Below, piece after piece: positions 12,761-21,675 of a stretch of DNA of 64,000 bases (its first letter is position 1; every line of letters starts with the position of its first letter). The position numbers and the translations under genes are program-made. The DNA is from Novosphingobium sp. ST904 (GTDB lineage: Bacteria > Pseudomonadota > Alphaproteobacteria > Sphingomonadales > Sphingomonadaceae): positions 1 to 64,000 of the forward strand of contig NZ_LGJH01000153.1 in the NCBI RefSeq assembly GCF_001298105.1, read 5' to 3'. The notes beneath the pieces are model-generated. The model was not told where the DNA came from. It worked only from the letters and a program-made list of their open reading frames with translations, and searched no databases.

Positions 12761-13519
12761 TTATTTTTTCCAGCCCGATAGGGTCAATATCTCGAAGCGT
12801 TCGACAGTCCGGCCATCTTTGCCGGCTGCTTCGAACGCCTCCAGCGCCCGCGCCCGCGCCGCCTTGCCCAGAGCCGGCCCCGGGTCGGCCAGCACGCTGC
12901 CCGCGGCCTGGGCCCGGATATCGGCGATCAGCCGGTCGAAGCTGCGGAAGCCAACCTGGAGCGGGCGGTGGTCTATCACCGGATCGGCGAACAGGGTGCG
13001 CTGGAGCAATTGCCCGCCCGCCCGCACGTCGACCATCGGGTGAACGCGTCCGGCGGGGCGATCCCCATCGGCTGCGAGCATGATTTCGCGCAGGACCGGC
13101 AGGCTTCCCAGCGACAGGAAGCTGGCGATCATCAGTCCACCCGGCGCCAGGGCCTTGCGGATATGGATAAGCGCGCCGGGAAGGTCGTTTACGGTATCGA
13201 GCGTGCCGAGGCTGACGATCAGATCGAAACCGTCGAAGGGGTAGGGTGCTTCCTCGTCGAAGCCGTGGGCCGGATCCACTTCTGTGACTTCCGCGCCGCT
13301 GGCGCGAAGGTCGCGCGCAAGGTTGCCCGTCCAGTCGCCCACGACGAGGGCGCGCCGGGGTTCGAAGCGGAGGAACGAAAGGCGTTCGGGAACATCCTCT
13401 ACCATGTCCTCAAGCAGGTAGCGGGGGGCGTCTGGCGACCGCTGGAGGACGAGGGCGCGACGGCGGGCGGCGAGGCGGCGGTCGGGCGAGAAGATGCGGG
13501 GGGGAGCTTTGCTGGCCAT
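12761..13519 (-). CDS. SAM-dependent methyltransferase, NDUFAF5/BioC-like
   Basis: 252 residues from the ATG at 13517-13519; an upstream ATG at 13582 would add 21 residues and crowd comF. It has a class I methyltransferase fold: LSFLRFEPRRALVVGDWTGN (SAM-binding strand and loop), then VDPAHGFDEEAPYPFDGFDL and SLGTLDTVNDLPGALIHIR. The start FSPDRRLAARRRA resembles the mitochondrial NDUFAF5/alphaproteobacterial group, which acts in complex I assembly. That specific role is inference; the substrate cannot be read from the sequence. Divergent from comF. Confidence 0.75.
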   Translation of the reverse strand: MASKAPPRIFSPDRRLAARRRALVLQRSPDAPRYLLEDMVEDVPERLSFLRFEPRRALVVGDWTGNLARDLRASGAEVTEVDPAHGFDEEAPYPFDGFDLIVSLGTLDTVNDLPGALIHIRKALAPGGLMIASFLSLGSLPVLREIMLAADGDRPAGRVHPMVDVRAGGQLLQRTLFADPVIDHRPLQVGFRSFDRLIADIRAQAAGSVLADPGPALGKAARARALEAFEAAGKDGRTVERFEILTLSGWKK

Positions 13520-13625
13520 GGCCGCCCAACTGCCGCGTCTCGCGCTTCGGCGCAACTGCGCTTCGTGCAAGTGGGTTAACACCTTGTAGCTTGCCGCCCT
13601 GGTTCCGGCGAGTAAGCATCGGCGG

Positions 13626-14405
13626 ATGTCCTTTGCTCAGGCCGTGATGCCGGTCGTCGACCTTATATTTCCGCCGCGCTGTCCTTTGTGCGGCGACGGA
13701 CTGATCGCGCATGGCGGCCTTTGTCCGCCGTGCTGGATAGAGCTGGCGATTCCCGGAGAGCCGAGCTGTGCTGCGTGTTCGCGCCCGTTTGGCGGCGGGG
13801 TGCCACAGGGGGCAACCTGCGCGCCGTGTCTTGGCGATCCGCCCCGACATGACGGGATCGCCGCGGCGACATTGTACAATGAGGCATCGCGCAAGCTGGT
13901 ACTGGCCTTGAAGCATGGCAATCGCCTCTCCCATGCGAAACTGATGAGCAGGTTGATGAGCGCCAAGTTGCCCTTCGTCGAAGAGGATTGGCTGGTCGTC
14001 CCGGTTCCCCTGCATCGCTGGCGGATCTGGAGGCGAGGGTACAATCAGGCGGCCGAACTGGCGCGGGAAATATCGGCAGTGGCCGGCGGCGTGCTTGTCG
14101 TCGATCTGCTTGAGCGCCGCAAGGCGACTCCGTCGCTTGGTGGACTGGGAAAGAAGGCTCGGCGGAGAGCGCTTTCGGGGGCGATTGGGGTTCACCGCAA
14201 GAGGAAGGATCGGCTGAAGGGCGCGAAGGTCTTGCTTGTGGATGATGTGCTCACCAGTGGCGCGACGAGCGATGCCTGCGTTTCCGCGCTCAAGCGGGGC
14301 GGTGCCGCCAAAGTTGTGATCGCCTGTTTCGCACGCGTTCTGGACGAAGCGCTGGAGCATACGCGCGGAGGAAATCGCGAAGTACCATTTGAGGAAGGGC
14401 TCTAA
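13626..14405 (+). CDS. comF: ComF family phosphoribosyltransferase-like protein
   Basis: 259 residues. The N-terminal double zinc ribbon has CPLC, CPPC, CAAC and CAPC pairs (residues about 19-70). The C-terminal type I phosphoribosyltransferase fold has PVPLHRWRIWRRGYNQ and the PRPP loop VLLVDDVLTSGAT. In naturally transformable bacteria ComF helps DNA uptake; in others its role is unclear. The gene stands alone with its own start, head to head with the methyltransferase gene. Confidence 0.9.
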   Translation: MSFAQAVMPVVDLIFPPRCPLCGDGLIAHGGLCPPCWIELAIPGEPSCAACSRPFGGGVPQGATCAPCLGDPPRHDGIAAATLYNEASRKLVLALKHGNRLSHAKLMSRLMSAKLPFVEEDWLVVPVPLHRWRIWRRGYNQAAELAREISAVAGGVLVVDLLERRKATPSLGGLGKKARRRALSGAIGVHRKRKDRLKGAKVLLVDDVLTSGATSDACVSALKRGGAAKVVIACFARVLDEALEHTRGGNREVPFEEGL

Positions 14406-14435
14406 CGAAAACGCCGGAGCTGGTGGCTCCGGGCG

Positions 14436-14670
14436 TCCTCGTGACGAAACTGTTGGACCCTGCTTTCGCAGTTCGGCGGTCCCCCTGTCGGCCGCCTGGC
14501 CCGATCCCTCATTCAACTGAACCAGACCACCCGAAGTGTATTCCAGTCTTTCCCTGAACCGTGGCGCTTGTATCTCAGCGACCTGTGGGTCAGAAGCAGC
14601 CCCCCAGCTGCAAGCCGACAATCCTACGAAACCCGGGGGTTGAAAAGAGGCGTCGCGGGGCTACGAGGAT
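14436..14670 (+). ncRNA. ssrS: Structured non-coding RNA candidate, possibly 6S RNA
   Basis: This non-coding gap between comF and hisI folds as a long rod. The ends pair (TCCTCGT at 14436-14442 with ACGAGGA at 14663-14669, extended by GACG/CGTC). Further in, CCCCCTGTCGGC pairs with GCCGACA and GGGGG, leaving a large one-sided bulge, and GACCAC pairs with GTGGGTC. AAGTG pairs with CGCTT in the apical arm, where GTGGCGCTT resembles the GUGGCGCUC of E. coli 6S RNA. A rod with a large central bubble fits 6S RNA, which binds RNA polymerase-sigma70. The length (about 235) is somewhat long for 6S, so the ends and identity are uncertain. A GGAGC/GCTCC hairpin at 14411-14436 precedes it and may end comF. 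Confidence 0.45.
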
Positions 14671-14739
14671 TTTGGTCAACGGCTGTGGTTATCGTGCAAC
14701 AACCACGTTCAATGTATTCAATTCAGGGAAATTTCCGGC

Positions 14740-15117
14740 ATGTCCGAAGTAACCAAGGCTGAACGGGAACACGGAAAAGCGTTTCTTCCGCGATTCGACG
14801 CGCAAGGTTTGCTGATCGCCATCGCCGTCGACTCGCAGACTCGCGAGATATTGATGGTAGCGTACATGAACGAGGAAGCGCTTCGGAAGACCCGCGAAAC
14901 CGGCCTTGCCCATTTCCATTCGCGTTCGCGCGGGAAGCTCTGGCTCAAGGGTGAAACATCGGGCCATTTCCTTCGGATCGACGAGATTCGGGTGGATTGC
15001 GATCAGGATGCCATCGAGCTGAGGGTCACTCCGCAGGGCCCGGCCTGCCACACCGGCGCCCGCAGTTGCTTTTACCGTGCATTGGAAGGCGATTCGCTTT
15101 CGCCCGTGGATGGTTAA
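14740..15117 (+). CDS. hisI: Phosphoribosyl-AMP cyclohydrolase
   Basis: 125 residues. HisI opens the ring of phosphoribosyl-AMP, the third step of histidine synthesis. Typical motifs are [55 protein letters not shown], and the zinc-site cysteines in VDCDQDA and [12 protein letters not shown]. It is the stand-alone enzyme without the HisE domain. No other his gene is nearby. Confidence 0.95.
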   Translation: MSEVTKAEREHGKAFLPRFDAQGLLIAIAVDSQTREILMVAYMNEEALRKTRETGLAHFHSRSRGKLWLKGETSGHFLRIDEIRVDCDQDAIELRVTPQGPACHTGARSCFYRALEGDSLSPVDG

Positions 15118-15528
15118 CTATTTCAGGATTAACCCGGAAAATCCTTTAAATGCAGGGACGCGTGTTTTTCCATAAGAACATGCACTTGCGGGTCATTCGT
15201 CCAGGTTTAACCGTATTAAGCCGAGTTTTCAGCATCTTCGGCTGAGCGGATGGAACGGACAAGTCGTCGCAATCGGCTCGCAACACGCGAACGGCCAAGC
15301 GACTATCCAGGGTGACAGGGTGCAAGGGCCGTTTCCGGCCGCACCCGTCCCATAAAAAACGAACATTGTTATAGGCTTCAGCCGGCGTTTCGTGCCCCGG
15401 CCGATGGCTGTCGCCTGGCCTCGCCCCTACTTCCGTCATTCGCGATAAATGCCGGACCTGAAGGGGTGTGCAAAGGGAGCAGGGCGCCTGCGAGGCGTTC
15501 GGGGCGTATGGAAATGGAAGGGAAGCAA
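15118..15528. other. Non-coding gap between hisI and a small secreted protein
   Basis: No convincing gene is seen in 411 bases. It has short hairpins only: TCAGC/GCTGA near 15228-15245, and GGGTGC...GCACCC near 15318-15347 followed by an A-run, which read on the minus strand would be preceded, not followed, by T's. It probably carries the promoter and leader of the downstream gene; no clear -35/-10 pair could be chosen. Confidence 0.4.
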
Positions 15529-15807
15529 ATGAAGCACAGAGCTTTGACAGCTGCCGTGACGGCGGGCCTTATGGCCGTGCCGACCGCTGCAATGGCGGAT
15601 ACCAAGTCATCCGCATCCATCGTCAATCCGCGCGCCTCGGCGAAATCCTACCGCTTCGGTGGAAACCACGCGGTCCGGGACCATTTCGCGCGGCTCTTCG
15701 GGCGCGGTAACCCGCATGGCGACAAGTGGGGCGGCGGCAGGCCCGGAAAGGGCCACGGAGACTGGGGTGGCCATCACCCGGAGGACGGCAAGTCACGCGG
15801 CTGCTGA
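15529..15807 (+). CDS. Small secreted Gly/His-rich protein of unknown function
   Basis: The predicted product is 92 residues. ATG 15529-15531 follows GGAAGGGAAG. It has a clear Sec signal (MKHRALTAAVTAGLMAVPT, cleavage after AMA). The mature chain is rich in Gly, His, Arg and Lys (GDKWGGGRPGKGHGDWGGHH) and ends with a single Cys. No known domain is recognised. The His/Gly tail could bind metal, which is speculation. Confidence 0.6.
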   Translation: MKHRALTAAVTAGLMAVPTAAMADTKSSASIVNPRASAKSYRFGGNHAVRDHFARLFGRGNPHGDKWGGGRPGKGHGDWGGHHPEDGKSRGC

Positions 15808-15823
15808 CGCGCTGAAACCGAAA

Positions 15824-15851
15824 CCGTGGCCGTCCCGAGGGGCGGCCACGG
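15824..15851. terminator. Strong hairpin between convergent genes
   Basis: CCGTGGCCG and CGGCCACGG form a perfect 9-bp stem around a C/G-rich loop, 17 bases after one stop and 10 bases before the opposing one. There is no T-run on either side. Confidence 0.5.
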
Positions 15852-15860
15852 CATCGAGGA

Positions 15861-16580
15861 TCATCCCCGCGCTTCGTCAAAGCCCAGGATCTCGCCGAAG
15901 AACGCGAGCATTGCTGCCCAGCTCTGCCGGTCGGCACTGGCATCGTAGCCGATCGCGGCCATGCCGCGTTCGTCGCTGCCGGGATCGGTGAAGCCGTGAC
16001 GGACACCGGAATAAGCATGGAAATGCCAATTGGCGCCGGCGCGGTCCATTTCTTCCCAGAAGCCGATCACCTGCTCGCGCGGGACGAGGGGGTCGGCATC
16101 GCCGTGACAGACGAGGATACGGGGCTTGATCGCACCCGGTTCGGCTGGGTTGATCGTGGAGAGCGTTCCGTGGAAGCTCACGGCACCGAGCAGGTCCTGC
16201 CCATCCCGCGCAGCTTCGAGCACGGCCTGACCGCCCATGCAGTAACCGATGCCGATCAGCGGCAGCCCGGCGGCCTCGGGAACGGCCCGCAGCGCAGCGA
16301 TGGCCGCCGCGATCCGGGCGCGGTAATGCCCGTTGTCGGCGCGCAGCTTCTCGGCCAACGGGAACGATGCCTCGAAGCTGGCGACATGCTCGCCATAGAA
16401 GTCCGCGATCAGGACGAAGTAGCCGAGATCGGCCAGCATCGCCGCCCGCCGTTCCATGGCCGCGTTGACGTTCGCGATCGTCGGAAACAGGACCACGGCA
16501 GCGCGCGCGTCTTGTTCGGGACGCGCCAGGTGGCCGGTCAGATCCTGACCGGCGTGGCTGTAGGCAATCGTTTCGAGCAT
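15861..16580 (-). CDS. Dienelactone hydrolase family protein
   Basis: 239 residues with an alpha/beta-hydrolase fold. The nucleophile elbow is GIGYCMGG (Cys nucleophile, as in dienelactone hydrolases), the acid is in CHGDADPLVP, and the His is in SGVRHGFTDP. There is no signal peptide, so it should be cytoplasmic. The ATG at 16578-16580 lies 3 bases after the cysK stop, indicating translational coupling. Natural substrate unknown; the family includes carboxylic ester and lactone hydrolases. Confidence 0.88.
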   Translation of the reverse strand: MLETIAYSHAGQDLTGHLARPEQDARAAVVLFPTIANVNAAMERRAAMLADLGYFVLIADFYGEHVASFEASFPLAEKLRADNGHYRARIAAAIAALRAVPEAAGLPLIGIGYCMGGQAVLEAARDGQDLLGAVSFHGTLSTINPAEPGAIKPRILVCHGDADPLVPREQVIGFWEEMDRAGANWHFHAYSGVRHGFTDPGSDERGMAAIGYDASADRQSWAAMLAFFGEILGFDEARG

Positions 16581-16582
16581 GG

Positions 16583-17500
16583 TCACTCCGGCAGGAAGTC
16601 CGGCACCGACAGGTAGCGTTCGCCGGTGTCGTAATTGAAGCCGAGTACACGGCTGTCCGCGGGCAGTTCCTTCAGCTTCTGCGCGATGGCGGCAAGCGTT
16701 GCGCCCGAGCTGATGCCGACGAGCATGCCTTCCTCGGTGGCGCAGCGGCGTGCCCATTCCTTCGCATCCGCCGGATCGACCTGAAGCGCACCGTCGATCG
16801 ACTGGGTGTGCAGGTTGGCAGGCACGAAGCCGGCACCGATGCCCTGGATCGGGTGCGGCCCGGGCTGGCCTCCCGAGATGACCGGAGAGAGGGTGGGTTC
16901 TACGGCATAGGCCTTTAGCGTGGGCCAGGTCAGCTTGAGCGTTTCCGCGCAGCCGGTCAGGTGGCCGCCGGTGCCCACGCCGGTGATCAGCACGTCGATC
17001 GGCGTTTCGGCGAAATCGGCAAGGATTTCCTGCGCGGTCGTCTTCACGTGGACCGCGATGTTGGCCGGATTCTCGAACTGCTGCGGCATCCACGAGCCGG
17101 GCGTGGTCTCGATGAGTTCCCTGGCGCGCTCGATGGCGCCCTTCATACCCTTTTCGCGCGGGGTGAGATCGAAGGTCGCACCATAGGCGAGCATCAGGCG
17201 GCGGCGCTCGATCGACATCGATTCGGGCATGACCAGCACGAGCTTGTAGCCTTTGACCGCAGCAACCATGGCAAGGCCGATGCCGGTATTGCCGGAAGTC
17301 GGCTCGATGATCGTGCCGCCGGGCTTGAGTGTGCCTTCGGCTTCCGCAGTCTCGATCATGGCCAGCGCGATGCGGTCCTTGATCGATCCGCCGGGATTGG
17401 TGCGTTCGGCCTTTACCCAGACTTCATGGTCGGGGAACAGCCGTGATAGGCGGATATGCGGGGTATTGCCGATCGTGGCGAGGATGCTGTCGGCCTTCAT
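16583..17500 (-). CDS. cysK: Cysteine synthase (O-acetylserine sulfhydrylase)
   Basis: 305 residues. It is a fold-type II PLP enzyme that makes cysteine from O-acetylserine and sulfide. The PLP lysine is K41 in NPGGSIKDR, the substrate loop is TSGNTG, the phosphate-binding loop is [10 protein letters not shown], and SPVISGG is present near the C-terminal part. The start overlaps the MFS gene stop by ATGA (17497-17500), so it is in an operon with the exporter upstream and the hydrolase downstream. Confidence 0.93.
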   Translation of the reverse strand: MKADSILATIGNTPHIRLSRLFPDHEVWVKAERTNPGGSIKDRIALAMIETAEAEGTLKPGGTIIEPTSGNTGIGLAMVAAVKGYKLVLVMPESMSIERRRLMLAYGATFDLTPREKGMKGAIERARELIETTPGSWMPQQFENPANIAVHVKTTAQEILADFAETPIDVLITGVGTGGHLTGCAETLKLTWPTLKAYAVEPTLSPVISGGQPGPHPIQGIGAGFVPANLHTQSIDGALQVDPADAKEWARRCATEEGMLVGISSGATLAAIAQKLKELPADSRVLGFNYDTGERYLSVPDFLPE

Positions 17501-18813
17501 GTCTCATGCTCCCATCGTGGTGCGAAGGTACGGGCACGGCGGATCTCCGGAAAGCTCCAGGCCCAGATTGCGGTAATGACTATGGCAGCGCCGCCGCCGA
17601 AGACAACAGCCCCGGTGGCGCCAAGCAGGGCTGCTGCGACGCCGGATTGCATCTCGCCCAGCTCGTTCGATGCAGAAATGGCAAGGCCGGAGATGGCGGA
17701 AACGCGGCCGCGCTTGTCGTCCGGCGTGCGCAACTGGACCAGCGAGCTGCGGATGAACACCGAAATCATGTCGGCCGCGCCGAGCATGGCGAGGAAGCCC
17801 AGCGACACCACGAAGCTGCGCGAAAGACCGAAGCCCACCGTCATCGCACCGTAAGCCGCAACCGACAGCAGCATCTTCACGCCGACGTTTTTGGCCAGCG
17901 GCCTGAACGAGAGCCAGAGCGCGACAATGGCGGCACCGGCAGCGGTTGCAGCGCGCATCTGGCCAAGGCCCTCCGGGCCAACATGGAGAATGTCGCGTGC
18001 GAAGACGGGCATCAGGGCGGTCGCGCCGCCGAGCAGCACTGCGAAAAGGTCGAGCGTGATGCAGCCCAGCAGGAAGCGCTCGCGCCAGATGAAGTGGAAT
18101 CCGTCCACGATCTGGCGGATCGGATGATCCCGGCGCGCATCCTTGGGAACCGGCGGCAGATTGCGGATGCTGGTGATGCTGAAGGCGGCCACCGCCATGA
18201 GCGCGGCGGCGATCCAGTACGGCGTTGCGTGGTGGCGCGCGAAGAGGAAGCCGAAGGCGGCCGGGCCGATGATCGTTCCGGCCTCGATGGCGATCGAGTT
18301 GAAGGCGATCGCGCGGGGAATGAGGCTGGTGGGAACGATGTTCGGCGCGATCGCGGTCATCGACGGGCTGACGAAGACACGCGCGATGCCGTGGAGCGCG
18401 GCGAAGACGTAAAGGACCGGCAGGCTGCGCAGATCGAGTTCGGTGACGAGGGCCAGGCCGATGGCGACGAGGATGTCGACCGCCATGGCGAGACCCGCAA
18501 CCTTCCGCCGGTCGAATCGGTCGGCAATGACGCCTGCCACCGGGGTCAGCAGGAAGATCGGAAGGAACTGTGCAAAGCCCAGCAGGCCGAGCTGAAACGA
18601 GGCTTCCGCGATCGACATGCCGTAGTCGGTGCGGGCCACGTCGTAGAGCTGGTAGCCGATGATGACGACCATGCCGGTAGAGGCGAAGACGACCGCAAAG
18701 CGGGCGAGCCAGAACTTGCGATAATCGGCGATGCGCAGAGGCGAGGAAGGTTCCGGCCCGGAACTCGGGGCGGACGGGCTGGGGGGCTGGATCGTGCTCA
18801 CGGATCGCTGCAT
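17497..18813 (-). CDS. MFS transporter, EntS-like (MFS_3)
   Basis: 438 residues with about 12 hydrophobic segments in the inner membrane. The loop motif [14 protein letters not shown] between segments 2 and 3 is the MFS signature A. The layout resembles the EntS enterobactin-exporter family. The substrate is unknown. It is cotranscribed with cysK (ATGA overlap) and lies 63 bases downstream of a TonB-dependent receptor gene, so a metal or metallophore role is possible but is inference. Confidence 0.85.
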   Translation of the reverse strand: MQRSVSTIQPPSPSAPSSGPEPSSPLRIADYRKFWLARFAVVFASTGMVVIIGYQLYDVARTDYGMSIAEASFQLGLLGFAQFLPIFLLTPVAGVIADRFDRRKVAGLAMAVDILVAIGLALVTELDLRSLPVLYVFAALHGIARVFVSPSMTAIAPNIVPTSLIPRAIAFNSIAIEAGTIIGPAAFGFLFARHHATPYWIAAALMAVAAFSITSIRNLPPVPKDARRDHPIRQIVDGFHFIWRERFLLGCITLDLFAVLLGGATALMPVFARDILHVGPEGLGQMRAATAAGAAIVALWLSFRPLAKNVGVKMLLSVAAYGAMTVGFGLSRSFVVSLGFLAMLGAADMISVFIRSSLVQLRTPDDKRGRVSAISGLAISASNELGEMQSGVAAALLGATGAVVFGGGAAIVITAIWAWSFPEIRRARTFAPRWEHET

Positions 18814-18876
18814 GGCAGCATGTCAAAGCATTGCCAAGACATGCCGCTCATGCGGAACGATAGGTTATGTTTTGGA

Positions 18877-20996
18877 TCAATAAGTAAAGCGCGCGGTGAT
18901 ACGCACGTCGCGTCCGGCGATGGGCACGAAGTCGCGCGTTTCGGAAGCGGCGAGGCGCCCGGTGACGTCGAGCAGGTTGTCCGCGGCGAGGATGAGCGAG
19001 AGCGGGCCCTGTTCGCCGAACGGACGCCAGGTCGCGCTGGCGTTCACCAGCGTGAAGGCGTTCGTCGGGTTTTCGTTTTCGGTCACGCGGTCCTGCTTCG
19101 CGTTCCATTCGACTTCGCCGCGAAGGGTGAAGGCGGAGGAGTCGAACTCAAGGCCGCCGCGCGCGCGCAGCGGCGGGATGCGCGGCACGGGGCCCATGTC
19201 GACCAGGCGCGCGCGGGTATAATCGACGCCGCCATCGGCCTTGATCGACTTGTCGCCGCCCCAATGCGCGAACGTCACACCGCCCTCGGCCTCGATACCG
19301 CGGAAGCGGGCGCCGGCCTGAAGATACTGGTAGACCGGGAAGTCCTCGATCACTTCGCCGGTGGGCACAGCAGTGATGAAGTTCGAGAAGTTGGTGCCGA
19401 ACACGGTAACCGATCCCGCCACGTCGCCACCGTTATAGCGCACGCCAGCCTCGATGCCGTTGCTGCGCTCGACCTTGAAGTCAGGGTTGCCGCGTTCGTA
19501 GGACTGGGTGGCGTCGTGCAGGCCGTCGACGAAGAGTTCTTCGGCCGAGGGCGCGCGTTCGCCGTGCGAATAGTTCACCGAAAGGGTGACATGGTCGATC
19601 GGGTGCCAGGCGATGCCGGCGACGCCCGAATACTGGTCGAAATTGCGCTTCTCGTCGGCCGGGATCGTGCGGATGCGCGTGTTTTCGTAACGCAGCGCGC
19701 CTTCGAGGTCGAACTGGCCCACTTCGAGGTGCTGCAGCGTGAAGACGGCGAAGCGGTCGGTGTTGTTGTCGGGCAGCAGCATCTCGTCGCCGCTGATGTC
19801 GAGCCGGGCGGACGAATACTGGATGCCGCTGGAGCCGCTCCAGATGCCGCGCTTTGCTTGGTCCGCCTGGACGCGCACTTCCACAGCCTTGTTGTGGAAC
19901 TGGGTGCCGATGTTGCCATCCTCGATCTCGGCGTGCTCGTAGTCGCCATAGGCGCCGCGCAGTTCGAGGCGCTTGAGGAAGCCTTCGAGGTTCAGCCCGG
20001 CACGAAGGTCCACGCGGGTCTGGCGCAGCGAGATACTGGTTGCTTCGGGATCGGCCGAAGGGCGCGGGGGAATGCCGTAGTCGTTGGCGAGGCGCTGTAC
20101 CGAGATGCCGATGTCGCCGCCGTCGTCGATGAATGCGACACCGCCGCCCAGCGTCCAGCCTTCGGTGCCGCTGTTGGCGATCTTGCCGCGCTGGTTGGCC
20201 TGCTGGGTCAGCGTGGCCGCGCCGGTGAGATCGCCTGCATCGGCAAGATCGCCAGCCTGCGTCAGGGTCTGCGCGCGCAGTTCCGGCGACAGGACGTAGC
20301 CGCCCACGTGGAGGTCGTCGCTGTGGTAATAGGAAGCGTCGAAGTGCGCCACGAGGCGGCTGGCGAGCCGGATATCGGTGGCAACGCCGCCGTTGACCAT
20401 GTTCGCGGCCGTTCCGAACGAGCCCAGAGCATCGAGGCTGAAGGCCTTGTCCGGCACCTTGCGTGGGATCCGCTTGTCCACGGCATTGACGACGCCGCCC
20501 GAAGGATCGCTGGCATAGAGCAGCACGCGCGGGCCGTGCAGGACCTCGATCCGGTCCACGTTGAGCGTGTCGAGCGACACGGCGTGGTCTGCCGAGACGG
20601 AAGATGCGTCGAGCGAGCCGATGCCGTCCAGCAGCACCTGCACGCGCGGGCCGTCAAAGCCGCGCAAGACCGGGCGCGACACGCCGGGCGCGAAGCCGGT
20701 GCTGGAAACGCCTGGAAGGCTGGCAAGCATTTCGCCGATCTGCGGCTTGAGGTCACGCGTCAGCGCCTCGCCCGAGAGCACGACCGGCGCGGCGATGGGA
20801 TCGGCATTGCCCGAGATCAGGCGGCCGGTGACGATGATTTCCGGGCCGTTTTCCTGCGGATGCCCGTCCGTGTCGGCCGCGCGCTCGGCGCGGGTGAGCC
20901 GGTCTGTGCCGCAGCGGTGCCGGGCATGACGGCAAGCGTCGAGGAGAGGGCGCTGGCAGTCACCAGCAGGGCGAGTCGGGCGGTTGGGAGCGTCAT
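18877..20996 (-). CDS. TonB-dependent outer-membrane receptor, ZnuD-like (frameshifted)
   Basis: The ATG at 20994-20996 opens a signal peptide ending GTAAAQ, then a TonB-box-like EIIVTG. The plug domain has SADHAVSLDTLNVDRIEVLHGP and YASDPSGGVVNAVDKRIP, close to ZnuD-type zinc receptors. The barrel shows ANDYGIPPRP and VNYSHGERAPSAEELFVDGLHDAT-like ZnuD features, and the protein ends with a terminal aromatic (RITARFTY). One G/C is missing near 20878; restoring it joins signal peptide and plug, giving about 706 residues. A His-bearing stretch (YYHSDDLH) fits zinc binding. Zinc as substrate is inference, supported by a Zur-like palindrome upstream. Confidence 0.85.
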
Positions 20997-21017
20997 GCTC
21001 AACCGGCTAATTGCGAG

Positions 21018-21030
21018 GATATAACATATC
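21018..21030 (-). promoter_or_regulatory. Zur-like palindrome upstream of the ZnuD-like receptor
   Basis: GATAT-AAC-ATATC is a perfect 5-3-5 inverted repeat 22 bases before the receptor start. AT-rich palindromes containing ATAACAT are typical of zinc-uptake regulator (Zur) sites. One short site is weak evidence. Confidence 0.35.
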
Positions 21031-21142
21031 AATGCTGAAATGTTTCGCGGCGATAGGGCGTTTCATACGCGCGATGAATGGAGTTTCGTCCTGAAATTCC
21101 CGGATAAATGGCGCCCTTGATCGCGGCGCCGGCAGCCAAGCC

Positions 21143-21481
21143 TTAGCGGCGCGGGCGCAGGCGAGGGTTCGGCTGAACCGTATCAACGAGCTTCAGGAAG
21201 TCATCGATGCGGATGATGCGCTCGAACTGGAAGCCGGCGCGGCCTTCGTGAGCCCAGATCAGATGCGCCTCGATCCGGCCAATCACCGGGAGGCGCATGA
21301 CCAGGCGTTCGCCGCGGTCGAGCGGTTGTTCGCCTTGCGCCATGAAGCCCTGCGCAGAGAGATTGACGATGTGCAGATGGAGGTCGCCGAGCTGGCGATG
21401 TTCAGCAATCACCTTGTAATCGACGGGGTGCCGTGCCGCGCGACGCTTGTCGGTTACAGTGAGCTGCGCTCCTGCAGTCAT
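21143..21481 (-). CDS. PilZ domain protein (c-di-GMP binding)
   Basis: About 112 residues from the ATG at 21479-21481; the ATG at 21496 is equally possible. The c-di-GMP motifs are visible: RRAARHPV (RxxxR) and NLSAQGFM ([DN]xSxxG), followed by the beta-barrel ending in AGFQFER. It is a single-domain PilZ receptor, cytoplasmic, with target unknown. The gene is monocistronic, with a terminator for the next transcript behind it. Confidence 0.85.
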   Translation of the reverse strand: MTAGAQLTVTDKRRAARHPVDYKVIAEHRQLGDLHLHIVNLSAQGFMAQGEQPLDRGERLVMRLPVIGRIEAHLIWAHEGRAGFQFERIIRIDDFLKLVDTVQPNPRLRPRR

Positions 21482-21606
21482 CTCTAAATGCCTCATGATG
21501 GTGTTGTGACTGTGAGCGACAACGGTGCATCGAAATGGCAAAGAAACGGTTAACCTGTTCACTTTTGCGCGGTATGCGGCGGTCGAACGTGCCGCATATA
21601 CGTTAA

Positions 21607-21636
21607 AATGCCCCGGTTCGGGGGAACCGGGGCATT
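21607..21636. terminator. Terminator hairpin after tyrS
   Basis: AATGCCCCGGTTC and GAACCGGGGCATT form a perfect 13-bp stem with a GGGG loop. It sits 40 bases past the tyrS stop; the minus strand continues with T's (plus AAA at 21605-21607). Confidence 0.85.
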
Positions 21637-21675
21637 CTTGCGAGTAGAACTGCGTAAGGGCTGTGGAACGGTGGT

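Noticed and set aside
14436..14670. tmRNA (ssrA), SRP RNA or RNase P RNA in the comF-hisI gap
   Set aside because: No tag-peptide frame ending in Ala-Ala, no GGAAGGAAGCAGCC SRP loop and no RNase P P4 sequence were found.
17443..21024. A 1193-codon open frame on the plus strand without stops
   Set aside because: It is antisense to cysK, the MFS gene and the ZnuD-like receptor, which have clear protein motifs. Long antisense frames arise from the codon bias of GC-rich genomes.
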